Source: Smallanthus sonchifolius (lineage: Eukaryota > Streptophyta > Magnoliopsida > Asterales > Asteraceae). From it: a DNA stretch of 64,000 nucleotides. Below the pieces are notes generated by a model that saw only the letters and a list, made by a program, of their open reading frames with translations, was not told where the DNA came from and made no database searches. Both the position numbers and the translations under genes were made by a program. The stretch covers positions 12,864,501 through 12,928,500 of the forward strand of contig CM042039.1 in NCBI GenBank assembly GCA_023525975.1, in the 5' to 3' direction. Each line of letters opens with the position of its first letter. Within the stretch, counting starts at the first letter, position 1. Below, piece after piece: positions 1-11,964 of this stretch.

Positions 1-473
1 ATACCTAACATGTTTCTCAAGAGTAATGCCAGTTATTTGGGTGGCAATTTTGACCCGTTTACTTATTACGGGCTCGATTTGGATAATTGTTCTATTTCAA
101 ATGGGCCAATTTTTATTTCTTTTAGCTAAAAGGGAACAAGTCAACAGTTAAAAGTCACTCTTAAATCATCTTTTTCAAAAATTTAGATTTCTATTGTAAT
201 AGTATTATTCTTGTAATCATAATTTACTAATTAATTATTTATAAAGATATACAAAATGGACAAAAAAGTGTGTGGGTTGACCGATACAAACACAGTTTAC
301 CAAATTCGACTTCGGTTTCTGTTTGGTACGGTTGTAGGTTTATGCAGTTTGAAACCGAATATTAAGCACCCTTTGTGTGCGCACTCCAATTGGTTTGAAG
401 TTATATATATGAATGCTGTGGAGATATATTAATGTAAATTAGTTTTAAGATGACCCAGTGTTTTACTCCTCAG
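1..473 (+). other. ATG18b: Intron of the ATG18b gene (5' portion)
   Basis: No exon of the ATG18b reading frame can be found before the acceptor at 471-473, so this stretch is read as intron. It contains a degenerate dispersed repeat (about 35-280) with GACCCGTT and ACAAAATGGACAAAA blocks that recur around 3000-3200. Nothing else is seen. Confidence 0.6.
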
Positions 474-3400
474 TTATTGGAGCATTTGTTATTGTTGAAA
501 TGCTTTTCAGCTCTAGTCTTCTTGCCATTGTTGGAGCTGGTGAACAGGTAGTTCATACATGTGAGTTAATTCAGTTGTTATTACACAACAGAAGCTATGT
601 AAATTTAGGTATGATCTTTCCCTTAATTATGACAGGCATCATTGTCTCCAAGGCGTTTATGCTTGTTCAATACCGATACCGGAACTGCTCTGCGGGAACT
701 AAATTTTCTAACTTCAATTCTGGCTGTTTGTGTTAATAGAAAAAGGTAAACTGTCATGCTTTGTTACATATTCATATGCATACCTCAATTTTACTTCACA
801 ATTCGCAAAAATGATGGTTCTGGAAATTATAGCTAATTTATTAGGATATGAGACTTTGGAGCGTAAGTAGAAATAGAAGGGTATAATGGTCATATTAGAA
901 ATTGTATTTAACGAAATGAGTAGATATGAAATTTCAAGTATTTTGAACGGGTGTATTTGATATTTATTTTTTTGGTTGGGTAATATGATATTATGCAGGT
1001 TTTCAGGGGTATATATGAAGCTGCCAATTTATAATTCATTATTATTATGCACTACTTGTATCTGTAATATTATTTTCTGTGATACCCTCTATGCATGCAG
1101 GCTGATAGTGGTTTTACAAGGAAAAACATTCATATATGACATAAACAGTCTTGTTATCTTAGACACGATAGACACGGTGCCAAATTTGAAAGGTGATTAT
1201 TTTCCTCTTAAAACGATCCTACTTGATATTTGAAGGCGGCGAAAATAATTTTGTTTATTTATTTATTTTCTTTCTGTTTCAGGACTATGTGCATTTTCTC
1301 CATCTTTGGATGGTTGTTTTTTAGCTCTTCCAGCAAGCACCACAAAAGGGTCTGTGTTAGTCTACAATGTTATGAATCTCCATTCACACTGTGAGGTTAA
1401 TTATTATTATTTCATGGAATAATGAAAATTTGCGTGATTTTAGTTCATAAATCCATCCTGAATTGAATTTCAAACTCCATCCATTTCATGATTTTCATCC
1501 CATAGTTTTAGGAAAGTCACTACAGATCATAGTTATCAAAGGTGCAAGGCGCACTCAAGGCCAAAAGGGTGAGCCTTGGGCCTAGGCGCAAGGCGCTTAA
1601 AAAGCGAGGGCCCGAGATAAGCAAGGCGCATAGCACAAATATACCATTTTTGGGGTTTTAGACATGTTTAGGCTTGTTTAGGGCTAGTTTAGGCTAGTTG
1701 CACGCCATTTTTGGATTGTTAAGACCAGTTTGCCCGGAATTTGTAGAATTTTGCTAGAATTTTCAGGATTTGGCCGGAATCTCGCTGGAATCCGACCAGA
1801 ATCCAGCCGGAATCTTGCTTGAAGGTCACCGGAGGGCCTAGGTTGCAGCAAGGCGCTTTTCATGCTCCTCGCCTCACCTGAGGGCCTAAGCGCACGCCCG
1901 AAGGGCTTTTGACAACATAGCTACAGATATATTCTTTTACAAAGCCGAAGCTTTTTGTGTGACTAAACATCTGAAAGGATTGGGTTCTTGTAAATCTTAA
2001 AGAAAAACAGAGCTGGCAAGTGTGAAATTTGATGAAAAACACGTTTTGAACAGCTATTGAAATTTTGGTTGGTTAAAACTGATTATTATGATTTTAGATA
2101 ATTTATTTTACTTGAAGTTTTAGATAACCTACAAAGATGATGGCATACATGATACATCCCTAGTAGTAATTTGTTATCTTAGATCTGTATGGTATGCATA
2201 TAGTTTTACTATATCTTTTGAGTTTCTGGAAATGGTTTTCTGTATTTGGTTCATATCATACATGGAAATTAATGTTTGCTTCCTTAAGTCATTCAACTTT
2301 TATTAGGTGTTCTAATCTTATGTAACTTTTTTTTGTAAATATTAAAATTGTTTAAAATTAAGTCACCAAAATGGAACATATATGAATCTTAGTTACTATT
2401 TAGTGATTATTTTTTTCAATTTGACTTAAATTGAACAATCATGAAACTTAGTTATTACTTGGTGATTTTTTTTCTTCACTTTACGTCTTACCTCATACTT
2501 GAAGTTAAATTTGAAAAAAAATAATCGCTAAATAGTAACCAAGATTCATATATGTTCCATTAAGGTGACTTAATTTTGAAAAATTTGTATATTCATAAAA
2601 ATATTTCACAAAATTGGAACACCTAATGAAAGTTGAGTGACTTCAGAGAGACAAAAAAACTTTTAGTGACTTTAGTCGAATAGATGGAAACTTGGTTACT
2701 ACTATTGGATGAATTTTTCCATTTCTGTATTTTGGTTTATATTCATACATGAAGGCGCTTTCTGAGAATGAAAATTAATTTTAAAAATCTCATTGTGGGT
2801 TATTAACCATTTATTTAATCAAGTGTGGCCATTAATGTGTTAAAATACAGATAGACGCACATCGCTCGCCACTGGGTGCAATAGTATTTTCTTCAAATGG
2901 GATGTACATAGCAACAGCATCTGAACATGGGACTATAATCAGGGTTCATTCTGTTTCAGATGCAACCAAGGTGAAACATTATACACACATATTGTAAAGG
3001 TGGCAAATTTCGACCCAACTTAAACGGGTAAATTGAAAATATTGCTAAAACGGGACAGAACAAATACGTGTGACGGATCAAACGGGTTGAGAGTCACGTG
3101 GTGTCTATTTTTAATGTACACAACCAGCTAAATAATATTGTTTTTCTGATCATAAATTACCACACTAGTTATCAATAATATTACTTCAAAATGGACAAAA
3201 GAGTGCTTATGGTTCAAAACAACATGGCCGTTTCAACCCGTACTAAGTAATGATCTGTGTGATCATGAGCCCGTTTTGACCTGTTATCTAATCCACTCAT
3301 CTTGCCTCCTCTATGTCTTTGTAATTTCGGTTTCCTATGCATCTCTAAATAATTGATTCTCTTTTTTTTCATATTTGTTTCATCATATTCAGTCTTATAG

Positions 3401-5640
3401 TTTCCGAAGGGGAACATACCCGTCAATTGTATTTTCTTTGTCATTTGGGCCATCTATCGGGCTTCCGGATATTCTTCTGGCTACAAGCTCTTCAGGCTCA
3501 GTTCATGCGTTCTTTCTTGGATTGGCTATAGATCAAAGGTGAGGAACTAAGTGGGATAACGGGTCAAAACGAATATTTTTTTAATGTGAGTCCGGCCCGG
3601 TCATTTGGGCCGACCCGCAAACATATTTATATCCATTTTTTTGGGTTTTATAAATAATTTTGTGCTATGATTACCAAATTTATGTTATTAAAAGCCGAGT
3701 TTTTTATTTTATAAAGTGATTTTGAAGCTTGTTTTGTAGTTGAATAAACTTTGGATGACTCACAATCCATTTGACCCGTTTTTCTCTTTTTGGTTAAATC
3801 TGCCAGAAGTAGAAGGTCAACTACCTTTCTTGGATCAATAATCCCTAATTCTGTGGGTGATGCACTTGATGCAGCTCATCATCATGTTCTTCATAATGCT
3901 GTTGCACCTGGAGTAAAGAGGTAACACAAATGTACCACCAACAACCTTGTTTCTTAATTTAGGGGTGTGAATTTCTAACACGACATGAACCTCACATGAA
4001 ATTCACGGGTTTGGGTTTAGCCTAAACTGGTTCCGGTCATTTTTAGGTCGAACCCGTGAACACGTATAGCTAAACCCGTCATGTTCGTGTCAACCTGGCG
4101 GGTTCGCAGGTTGGCCCATTTGATAGTTACAAAAAAATATCAAACAATTTTTTTCGGGTTAAACTAGTCGTTTTCGTGTCAACCCACGAATACACTTGTC
4201 GTGTTCGGGTTCGTGTGTGACACGAGTTTCAGGTTCGTTTTCGTGCCAACCCACAAACATGACCTATTTAGCTGCCCTATTTTTTATCAACTTTTGGATT
4301 TTTGCCAATATTTAGTATTCAAATAGTGGTAGATCATTTTTTGTAGCTCTCTTTTATGATCTGGTTGGAGGTGGAAAAACGTCCTGGTCGGGCAACATCA
4401 AAATAGGTTCAAATCGGGTCATTTTTGCTGCTTGCGCCGGATCGGGTTGCGGTTACTCGAACACTTTTTTGTCGAAATTCTTTTGTAAAATAGTTGTGTG
4501 TAACAGAAGTCATATTATTTCAATAATAGACAAATAGAAAACACAGTCGTTTCCATTTAAGCTAAGTTTTTTTTTATTTTACCTGTATGTCCTGCTAGAG
4601 ATGAATCATAACCTGAATAAGCCCATTCAACTAAACAGGTTGAAATTTCCCACCTCTTGTTTCAACCCTAGATTTCTAGATTATCCTAAACCCTATTTAT
4701 ATTCAAGTTTGAATTTTTTTCTTGTAAAGTATATTTTGATCCCACAGTTGTTTTCTCTAAGTAACACGACCTTGTAAGCATGTGAATTGAAAATGTTTTC
4801 TTTATTACAGTTAATTTAGGGTTGCGGTTTTTGTGATTTTGCCACAGTTATGCGGTGATTCGCAAGGTTGACAAAGCTTCGGACGGGTCAGCTTCTGAAT
4901 CTACACCTTCCAAGTGAGTACCTTGAATTCAATCCGGGCCATCATAAAGCTACTCATGTTCTTCATAGTATTATTTACTATGAGTCGGCAATTTCAACTT
5001 ATTTACTTGTGAGTGGGTCGATTTGGGTTTATGCTTTACGTCTAACACGTAAAATAAAAAGTTGGTAAAATTAGAATTGGCCATTGGGTGGAACCGGTTG
5101 AAAGTCATTGAAAGTGTATTTTTTTTTAATTTGCACAATCTACTGAATTGCTTTATTCAAATAAGTTACATTATTATTATTATAATATTTTTGTAATCTT
5201 GTGTAACCCATAAAATATTTTTTTTAAGTCTTTTTAAAACTGTTTTGGGTCGATGCAGCCTGACCTCTTTTTTAAAAGAAGGTGCATGTTTTAACACATA
5301 AACCCTCCTAAATCATTTTATTGAAAGAAAGATTAATAAGTTTTTAATCATATTTGTGACATTTATTATTTATAAGAACATTAATAACTTAGGAAAATAA
5401 GTGTTCCAGTGAAACCCTACCACCCAAAATTTACCCGTTTTTGACCAATTACCTAACCCATCTGTTTTGGCTTTTTGTTGTCTCTTCGCTTTCAGAGCCA
5501 CGATATCCATAATTACATACAACGGATATTTCTTGGAATATGTCCTTAATATCAACCATCGGAACGAGTCTTCCTGGACGTTGGATCGAGAATTCAATCT
5601 TTTAACTGTGATTTCTGAAAGTGGGCCCAACTCATTGTGA
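474..5640 (+). CDS. ATG18b: ATG18b-type autophagy WD40/PROPPIN protein (3' nine exons; 5' end outside window)
   Basis: Exons read as 474-547, 636-745, 1101-1192, 1283-1395, 2851-2970, 3393-3538, 3807-3920, 4848-4913 and 5496-5640 (TGA at 5638). Every junction is GT-AG and phases match throughout, giving 325 residues. Recognisable PROPPIN blocks in order: EMLFSSSLLAIVGAGEQ, SPRRLCLFNT, LRELNFLTSILAV, VLDT-like blade TFIYDINSL, TTKGSVLVYNV, IDAHRSPLGAI and SYSFRRGTYPS. The FRRG motif (3402-3413) is the two-site phosphoinositide-binding loop of the family. The protein is a seven-bladed propeller that binds PI3P/PI(3,5)P2 on phagophore and endosomal membranes and acts in autophagosome formation. 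The short C-terminus without a BCAS3-type extension and the close match of all blades to Arabidopsis ATG18b (from memory) favour 18b over 18a/c/d/f/g/h. The initiator exon is upstream of base 1. Introns hold MITEs but no exon is damaged, so it looks functional. Confidence 0.9.
1528..1920 (+). mobile_element. hAT-type MITE, copy 1 (family A)
   Basis: A 393-bp GC-rich insert in an ATG18b intron, flanked by a perfect 8-bp duplication CTACAGAT (1520-1527 and 1921-1928). Ends are imperfect inverted repeats: CATAGTTATCAAAGG on the left, and CTATGTTGTCAAAAG when the right end is read inward. Inside are GCGCAAGGCGC-like blocks and CGGAATC repeats. An 8-bp duplication with short inverted ends is the hAT pattern. 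No transposase is encoded. Sister copies are at 17661 and 21935. Confidence 0.88.
2283..2646. mobile_element. Palindromic MITE (long terminal inverted repeats)
   Basis: The two arms are near-complete inverted copies. The left arm opens AAGTCATTCAACTTTTATT (from 2286), and the right end read inward gives AAGTCACTCAACTTTCATT. Both arms carry TTAGGTGTTC, AATTAAGTCACC and GGAACATATATGAATCT in the same order. The centre is A/T-rich. It lies in an ATG18b intron. The superfamily is not clear because no convincing target duplication is seen, and the exact ends may be off by several bases. Confidence 0.72.
2996..3300. repeat. Degenerate dispersed repeat in ATG18b intron
   Basis: Contains AACGGGT, GACCC and TTTGACC-type blocks plus ACAAAATGGACAAAA, with weak similarity to bases 35-280. 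Similar GGTCAAA/CGGGT-rich tracts occur at about 3555-3620 and 6185-6310. It is non-coding; a repeat-library search is needed to name it. Confidence 0.4.
3962..4285 (+). repeat. Dispersed repeat family B, copy 1
   Basis: Starts GGGGTGTGAATTTCTAACAC and continues with alternating GGGTTT/AACCCG and CGTGTCAACC blocks. A second copy in the same orientation is at about 14190-14615, with the same opening and internal order. It lies inside an ATG18b intron and has no ORF. It may be a MITE or a SINE-like unit; the type is not determined. Confidence 0.6.
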
Positions 5641-6430
5641 CCTTGGGTTGGCTGGGAACCCAGGTATAAGGGGACTTGCACATAATCTTATGATGGTTGT
5701 ATGTTCTAGGTTTTAGAAAAAGCTTGTTTAAACCTGAAGTTAAAGATGTGATATGGTAAATAACTTTCATTTTGGGTCTTCTAACCGGATAACAAAGCAA
5801 AAGATGAACCATGTGACAACTTCGGTTTTGTATTGTTAGGCTATTAGGTGTGTCAGGAGGGCATTCACGGCCACTTCAGCGCAACGTAATTTCTCCACTC
5901 ACTACACCACTATCAGGCACGTCCAATGCCACATTATCACCACTTAAAAAGGGGGAGATAGCCGTTGCTAAATTGAATCCATGGTTGTGCTGCCGTCGAC
6001 CACGACAACAGGCGCAATGTTCACCGCATGGTCCACAAGCCACCTAGGCAGTGGCGTGGTCCACATCCATGCGCGCCGGATAGTCTTATGATTTATGAGC
6101 ACAAGCCTGGATTGATGTTTGTATAAGCTAGGAAGTCTGAGTTGATATTAGTCATGTTTAACTCACTAATGAAGAGTAGACCTGGTAAAACAGGCGGGTT
6201 GGGTCGGGCGGGTGATGGGTCAAAATGGGTATGGGTTTGGGTTGGGTCATTTTACCATATGGTCATTTTTGTTTAGGTCAATATCAGGATGGGTTCGGGT
6301 CAAAACAGGTTATTTTAAAAATCAATAAATCTGCAAATGCCATTTTGAAGGTTTTCCTTGAACAGCAAGAATTTACAGAAGTTGAGGTGTACAAAATAAA
6401 TCTAAATTATACGCACAGAATTGAAAGTTA
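5641..6430 (+). other. ATG18b 3' flank, no gene seen
   Basis: Immediately after the ATG18b stop. The first few hundred bases are likely 3' UTR, but no unambiguous poly(A) signal is seen. 5850-6050 is GC-richer and has a short open frame with no recognisable protein. 6185-6310 is a GGGT/GGTCAAA low-complexity repeat. Confidence 0.4.
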
Positions 6431-6757
6431 CTATTTAATCAACTCACAGAATACGATAGAATTAGGCAAATTAGAAAAGCTAAGTTCTGAAGTGTGATAA
6501 TGATCACGATGGAACAAAAGGTCCTCTTCCGACAGTTTGAAGGCTTTTTCACTCCCAAATCATGAGTGATCATCATGATGGTGGTGGTGAGAGACGTGCG
6601 AGCGATCACAGTTGCGATTATAAACATGAGATTCATGAATCACCGACTGATCAGGGTGCTGATACGGTTGACCGGAACTCAATTCCAGATTAACCCCAAC
6701 TGTCAAAACTAATATCAGCCTATAGATCCAGTTACTACGGTGATGAACTACCTCCAT
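6431..6757 (-). pseudogene. Broken fragment of a His-rich, signal-peptide gene
   Basis: Reading leftward from the ATG at 6757, the frame gives a hydrophobic leader (IYRLILVLTVGV), then a linker, then a histidine/aspartate cluster SHHHHHDDHS. It is interrupted by an in-frame TGA at 6560-6562. The same frame then stays open (FGSEKAFKLSEEDL..., then H-x-D-H-Y-H) to a stop at 6431. A secretory leader followed by His clusters is typical of lumenal N-termini of metal transporters such as the ZIP-family IAR1 type, but this identity is only a guess. No further exons are found. It is probably a truncated, inactivated first exon. Confidence 0.4.
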
Positions 6758-6951
6758 TTTCAAACTTTTTAATAGAATTTTCAATTTTGGGAAGGGTTTT
6801 TTTTGGTCTATTTGAGGGTTATTTGTATTCGAAGTGTGGCTTGGAGATTGTCGATTGCAGGTACCTTCAGGATGAACGGCGATTGCAGCTTCCTTCGATG
6901 GGATGAAGCAAATAATGATAAATAACATAAATATTATCCGGGGATTGTAGG

Positions 6952-7090
6952 TGTTAGCATAATAAGTTGTTATGGGCTCTGTTATGAGCTTAAGTCCAAG
7001 CCCAGTTTGCTTTCTATTTAATGTTGCCTTAATCTTCATTTGAATAACATTGAGCTCCATCTTTTCTCTGTACATGTTTGTTATTCAACA
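6952..7090 (+). repeat. 5' LTR of copia element 1
   Basis: 139 bp, TGTTAGCA...ATTCAACA. Nearly identical to 11822-11960 (7 transitions). The left copy of target site GTAGG is directly upstream. Confidence 0.95.
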
Positions 7091-7104
7091 TGTTATCAGA
7101 GCCA
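7091..7104 (+). other. Primer-binding site of copia element 1
   Basis: TGTTATCAGAGCC directly after the 5' LTR. It resembles the TGGTATCAGAGC initiator-Met tRNA complement used by most plant copia elements, with one substitution (G to T). Confidence 0.75.
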
Positions 7105-7355
7105 ACTTGATTCATGCTCGATTGAAGTCCTTGTTATCGCTTTCGCTCTGTTGTTGATTCGTTCGTTGCTTGGTTTGTTCGTTGTTGAAGGGTAGAACTC
7201 GGCTATCTCAAGTTTGCGGTATTGAAGTTTGCCAACAGATTTCTTTGACTTCTGAGGTATCAAAGTTACAAATTTCGCTTTATTTGAACTGACTTGTGTA
7301 TTTGGAAGAGCTTCTAGACAGATTGACAGGTTTTGACCTCGTTTTTGTCCCGTTT

Positions 7356-7541
7356 TACGAAGTTTACGGTTAACTTTGCGGTTTTCATGAAGTTTGCGGT
7401 TTTCTCGAAGTTTGCGGTTCTCTCGAAGTTTGCGGTTCTCTCGAAGTTTGCGATTCTCTCGAAGTTTACGGTTAAGTTTGCGGTTTTCCCAAAGTTTACG
7501 GTGTCTTTAAGTTTGCGGTTCCCGAAGTTTGCGGTTATTTT
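7356..7541 (+). repeat. 18-bp tandem repeat in copia leader
   Basis: About ten degenerate units of the GAAGTTTGCGGTTCTCTC type, in the untranslated leader just before the gag ATG at 7564. Read as protein it gives a monotonous K-F-A-V-L-S string in frame with gag, which is why an upstream ATG at 7333 looks open. It is probably a slippage-derived leader repeat. Confidence 0.8.
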
Positions 7542-7563
7542 GCTGTCGTTCGGTTTTGATAAT

Positions 7564-8330
7564 ATGGCTGGGAAAGATGACTCTCTTCAGTCTATTAGTA
7601 CTCGTCTGGATGGTAAAAACTACACCTACTGGAGTTACTTAATGAAAAACTTTCATCGAGGGAAACATATGTGGGGTTATGTCACAGGTATTAAGGGAAA
7701 ACCTACTGATAAGTCTAAGGCTGTTGAATATGCCTTAGCTCTCGATACATGGGAAACGGATAACTCTAAAGTTATAACTTGGATAAACAACTCTGTAGGT
7801 CAGTCCATTGGTATTCAGTTGGCTAAATATGATACAGCTAAGCAGGTTTGGGATCATTTGAAAAAGCTGTATACTCAGTCTAACTTTGCCAAGCAGTACC
7901 AGTTAGAGTTTGATATTCGTACTCTTCAACAGAATGACTTATATGGAGCTATGTCGGATTTATAGGATCAATTGGCACTTACGGAACCTGCAGCACTGAA
8001 GGTGTTTAAACCTTATATTGATCGAAGAGAGGAACAACGTTTGGTACAATTCTTGATGACGTTACGTTCAGATTTTGAAGGACCGCGTGGAACGATTCTT
8101 CATCGTTCCCCTCTTCCAACAGTTGATTCAGTTGTTCACGAGTTGATTGTAGAAGAAACTCGGCTAAAATCTCAGATTGATAAAGGTCCTAAAGTAACTA
8201 CTACTCCAACTGTGTTTGCCGTTCCCCCTAATCAGTCTAGATAAGGTGCTAAAGTTGCTTTTGATGAATGTGCATTCTGCAAAGGGAAAATCATTGGAAG
8301 TCTCAATGTCCGGTATTGCTTAGCAGAAGG
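7564..8330 (+). pseudogene. gag of copia element 1 (broken)
   Basis: Start chosen at 7564 (MAGKDDSLQSISTRLDGKNY), the normal copia gag opening, rather than 7333, which only adds the leader repeat. The UBN2-type gag fold is visible through KQVWDHLKKLY and FAKQYQLEFDI. Stops at 7963 and 8242 interrupt the frame. At about 8285 a one-base loss shifts frame in the middle of the CCHC zinc knuckle (C-x2-C before the shift, H-x4-C after it). The encoded nucleocapsid would package element RNA in the cytoplasm. Confidence 0.85.
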
Positions 8331-11300
8331 AATTCTAACTTACAGAAGCCCCCACAACAGCACAGATCAGGTGGACAATTTTCGTCTCGCTCATCTACTT
8401 CTGTTGTTTCATCTGGTCCATCTTCATGGATATTTAAACCATCACAGCCTACTGCTGTTGCTACACCACCATCTGTAGAAACTTCTAAACCACCATTTGC
8501 TCTGGATCCGCACGTATTTGAACAGTTCAGACAGTTTCTTGCCGCCAACCCTACCGCCATGTCTGTTGCGGGACTATCTTCATCTGGTACCTCAGGTATT
8601 TCTTCATCATTATGGATTTTGGATTCTGTTGTCTCACATCATATGTCTCCCTATCTGTCTTCTTTTCTCTCTTTGTCTCATGTTTCTCCCATCTCTGTAA
8701 TGTCTGCTAGTGCTACATCTATGTTAGTAGAGGGTGTTGGCTTTGTGTCTACCCCTCATGTGTCTCTCAATGATGTCTATTATATTCTGAAGCTTGCCTT
8801 AAATTTTGCTTCAGTCAATCAGTTGTGTAAGTCTGTAATTTGGGTTTTCTTTTGTGACACTGTTTGTGTTGTGCAGGATCAACACAGTCAGAGGGTGATT
8901 GGGATCGGTCGTAGGGTGGGAGATTTATATGTTTTAGAAGAACTCAAAGTGCCTGCACCTGGTGTTGCTGCCTCCATTGTTGATTTATCTTCCTTTCGTT
9001 TAAGTCATTTGCCGTCTGAATTTTATATTTGGCATTCTCGTTTGGGACATGTGTCCGCATCTCGTTTAAAATTTTTGGTTTCTTCAGGTGATTTGGGTCA
9101 GTTGCAAACTTGTGATATTTCTGATTGTAGTGGTTGCAAACTTGCCAAATTTTCTTCTTTACCTTTTGATAAAAGTATTTCTCATTCTGTTGCACCATTT
9201 GATATTGTTCATTCTGATGTGTAGGGACCATCACCAGTATCCACTAAGGGCGGTTCACGTTATTATGTTTCCTTTATTGATGATTACACTCGTTTTACCT
9301 GGGTGTACCTTATGAAACGTAGATCTGAGTTCTTTGACATTTATAAAACATTTAGGGCTTATGTTCAAACGCAACATTTTGCTATGATAAAGTGTTTCAG
9401 GTGTGACTTAGGGGGTTAATACACCTCTAATGATTTTACTCAGTTGCTTGCATCAGATGGTACCATACACCAATTGTCTTGTATTGACACTCCTCAACAG
9501 AATGGTGTTGCTGAAAGGAAACATCGTCATCTTATGGAAACCGCTCGTTCATTCCTTTTATCTGCTGAGGTACCTAGTGTCTTTAGGGGAGAAGCACTCC
9601 TGACCGCCCAACATGTGATTAATAGGATCCCTACTTCTCACAATGATGGATGTCTCCATTTAAAAGTCTTTTCAGTGAACGCCCAGATTATGGTGAGTTA
9701 CGGGTTTTTGGATGTACTTGCTTTGCTCTCCGTCCTCATGTTAAACGAGACAAATTGACAAATAAGTCAGCATTATGTGTTTTCTTAGGCTATGCCAGTG
9801 GTCCTAAAGGATATGGCACATGACAGAAAAGATATTGTTGTTTTGATCCTGTAAGTCAGAAGTTATATGTATCAAGACATGTTACATTTCTTGAACATAT
9901 TCCCTTCTATTCGATTCCAACTAAGTCACATGATATAACAAAGTCAGATCTTCAGAACATTGATCCTTTTGCTAGCGACACTGATATCCCAACCTCTTAT
10001 GTTCCCGATTCGTCTGTTGATCCTAATATGTCTGCTCAAGATACGGTTGTTGCACATGATATGCCAGCTCATGAATCTTCCACATCATCTGGCACTAATG
10101 TTAATCCTCCACCTCCGAGAAAGTCTACTCGTGAATGTAAGTCTACTCAACTACTAGATTTTGCATACTCTGCATACTCTGCTTCGTTTAGTTCATTTAT
10201 CACGAGCATTCATCATCTGTCTGAACTAGAATCATATAGAGAGGTTGTCTCTAACCCTCTATGGCAAAATGTTATGGCTGAAGAGCTCACAACTCTTCAT
10301 CAGACTCATACCTGGGATTTGGTTCCACTACCACCGGGTAAACATAAGGTTGGTTGTCGTTGGGTGTATAAGATTAAGACAAAGTCTGATGGCTCTGTTG
10401 AGCGATACAAGGCCAGACTTGTGGCAAAAGGATATTCGCAACAATATGGTATGGATTATGAGCAGACCTTGCCCCTGTGAAAAAAATGACAACGGTTCGT
10501 ACTTTAATTGTTGTTGCGATCCGTTCGACAATGGAAGATCTGTCAAATGGATGTCAAAAATGTTTTTCTAAATCATGATCTTAATGAGGATGTTTACATG
10601 ACTCCACCCCCGGGAATAGCTTATCAGCCCGGTGAAGTTTGTCGGCTTCGAAAAGCTTTATACGGGCTCAAACAGGCCCCTCGTGCCTGGTTTGAGAAAT
10701 TCTCTACAATTATCACTTCCCTTGGTTTTCTTCCTAGCAATCATGATTCGGAATTATTTGTTCGATATACAAATGCTGGACACATTCTCTTGTCTTTATA
10801 TGTGGATGACATGATTATTACAGGCGATGATTATGATGGCATTGAATCGTTGAAACATGACTTGGCTCACCGTTTTGCTATGAAAGATTTGGGATTATTA
10901 CGGTATTTTTTGGGGATTGAAGTAGCTCCTAGCTCATGATTCGACATTATTTGTTCGATATCCGATTATAGTTCAAGGTATTTTTTGCTATGAAAAAGGA
11001 TATATTCTCTCTCAGAAAAAGTATATTTCTTATTTGTTTCAACGTGCGAGACTTTCTGTTAACAGAACTGTAGACACTCCTCTCGAAACCAATGCACGTT
11101 ACTCTCCAACTGATGGTGTTCCTCTATCTGATCCGAGCCTATATCGTACCATTGTAGGCAGTTTGGTTTATCTTACAGTTACTCGCCGTCATATTGCTCA
11201 TGTTGTTCATGTAGTTAGCCAATTTGTTACCGCTCCTACTTCTGTTCACTAGGGAGCTGTTCTTCGTATTTTGAGATATCTTCGTGGCACTCAGTTTCAA

Positions 11301-11770
11301 AGTCTTTTGTTTCCTTCTACATCTTCTCTGGAACTGCGTGCCTATAGTTATGTTGATTGGGATAGTGATCCCAATGATCGTAAATCCACTACTGGTTTCT
11401 GTATTTTCTTTGGTGATTCCTTAATCTCATGGAAAAGCAAGAAACAACACGTTGTCTCTAAGTCCTCCACTGAGGCTGAATATCGTGCTATGGCTGTGAC
11501 TACATGTGAAATTGTTTGGTTACGATGGCTTTTGCCAGATATGGGGGTTGCCGTTTCGTCTCCTACCCCATTACATTGTGATAATCAAAGTGTTATGCAG
11601 ATCGCCAAGAACTTTGTCTTTCATGAACGGACAAAACATATTGAGATAGATTGTCATTTTACTCGTCATCATCTTCAGCTCGGGGTCATCTCACTTCCTT
11701 TTGTTCCATCAGCCTTGCAGATTGCAGATATCTTTACCAAGGCTCAATCGACATCTCGATTTTGTTTTTG
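8330..11770 (+). pseudogene. pol of copia element 1 (protease, integrase, RT, RNase H; broken)
   Basis: Protease: the ILDSG-type active site reads D-S-V-V (8622-8633), so the conserved Gly is lost. GAG-pre-integrase IWHSRLGHVS and zinc residues follow. Integrase: first Asp in IVHSD (before a stop at 9222), a TAA at 9417, and a third residue in GVAERKH. A frameshift near 9660 and a stop near 9825 precede the RT. RT: WVYKIKTKSDG, then a frameshift and stop near 10479, MDVKNVFL, GLKQAPRAW and an intact YVDD in LSLYVDDMII. RNase H: GSLVYLTVTRRHI, a stop at 11250, then KSTTGFC, STEAEYRAM and HCDNQS. A 46-bp foreign patch breaks the frame at about 10934-10979. Confidence 0.9.
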
Positions 11771-11821
11771 TGTGACAAACTTTCAATGTTTATTTCTATT
11801 GCATTGTGAGTTTGAGGGGGA

Positions 11822-11960
11822 TGTTAGCATAATAAGTTGTTATGAGCTCTGTTATGGGCTTAAGCCCAAGCCCAGTTTGCTTTCTATTTAATATTGTCTT
11901 AATCTTCATTTGAATAATATTGAGCTCCATCTTTTCTCTGTACATGTTTATTATTCAACA
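11822..11960 (+). repeat. 3' LTR of copia element 1
   Basis: 139 bp, matches 6952-7090. Preceded by purine tract TTTGAGGGGG and followed by the GTAGG target duplication. Confidence 0.95.
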
Positions 11961-11964
11961 GTAG

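Larger units (their letters stand above)
6952..11960 (+). mobile_element. Ty1/copia element with very short LTRs (complete, inactive)
   Basis: A 5,009-bp element flanked by a perfect 5-bp target duplication GTAGG (6947-6951 and 11961-11965). LTRs are 139 bp each (6952-7090, 11822-11960) and start TGTTAGCA and end ATTCAACA. They differ at 7 positions, all transitions (about 5%), so the insertion is not recent. A primer-binding site of the initiator-Met type (TTATCAGAGCC) follows the left LTR, and a purine tract TTTGAGGGGG (about 11811-11820) precedes the right one. Domain order is gag, protease, integrase, RT, RNase H, i.e. copia. The short LTRs recall the Ale/Retrofit lineage (inference). Reading frames are broken many times. 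Confidence 0.95.

Noticed and set aside
1860..2042. Small ORFs within and beside MITE copies (also 17581-17769, 21917-22102)
   Set aside because: They come from repeat sequence shared between copies and have no conserved protein.
6560..7075. 171-aa minus-strand ORF as one gene
   Set aside because: Its first part crosses the copia LTR boundary at 6952, so the ORF is a chance fusion. Only the part from 6757 leftward looks gene-like.
7333..7563. 77-residue N-terminal extension of copia gag
   Set aside because: It is translation of the 18-bp leader tandem repeat. The conserved gag begins at 7564.
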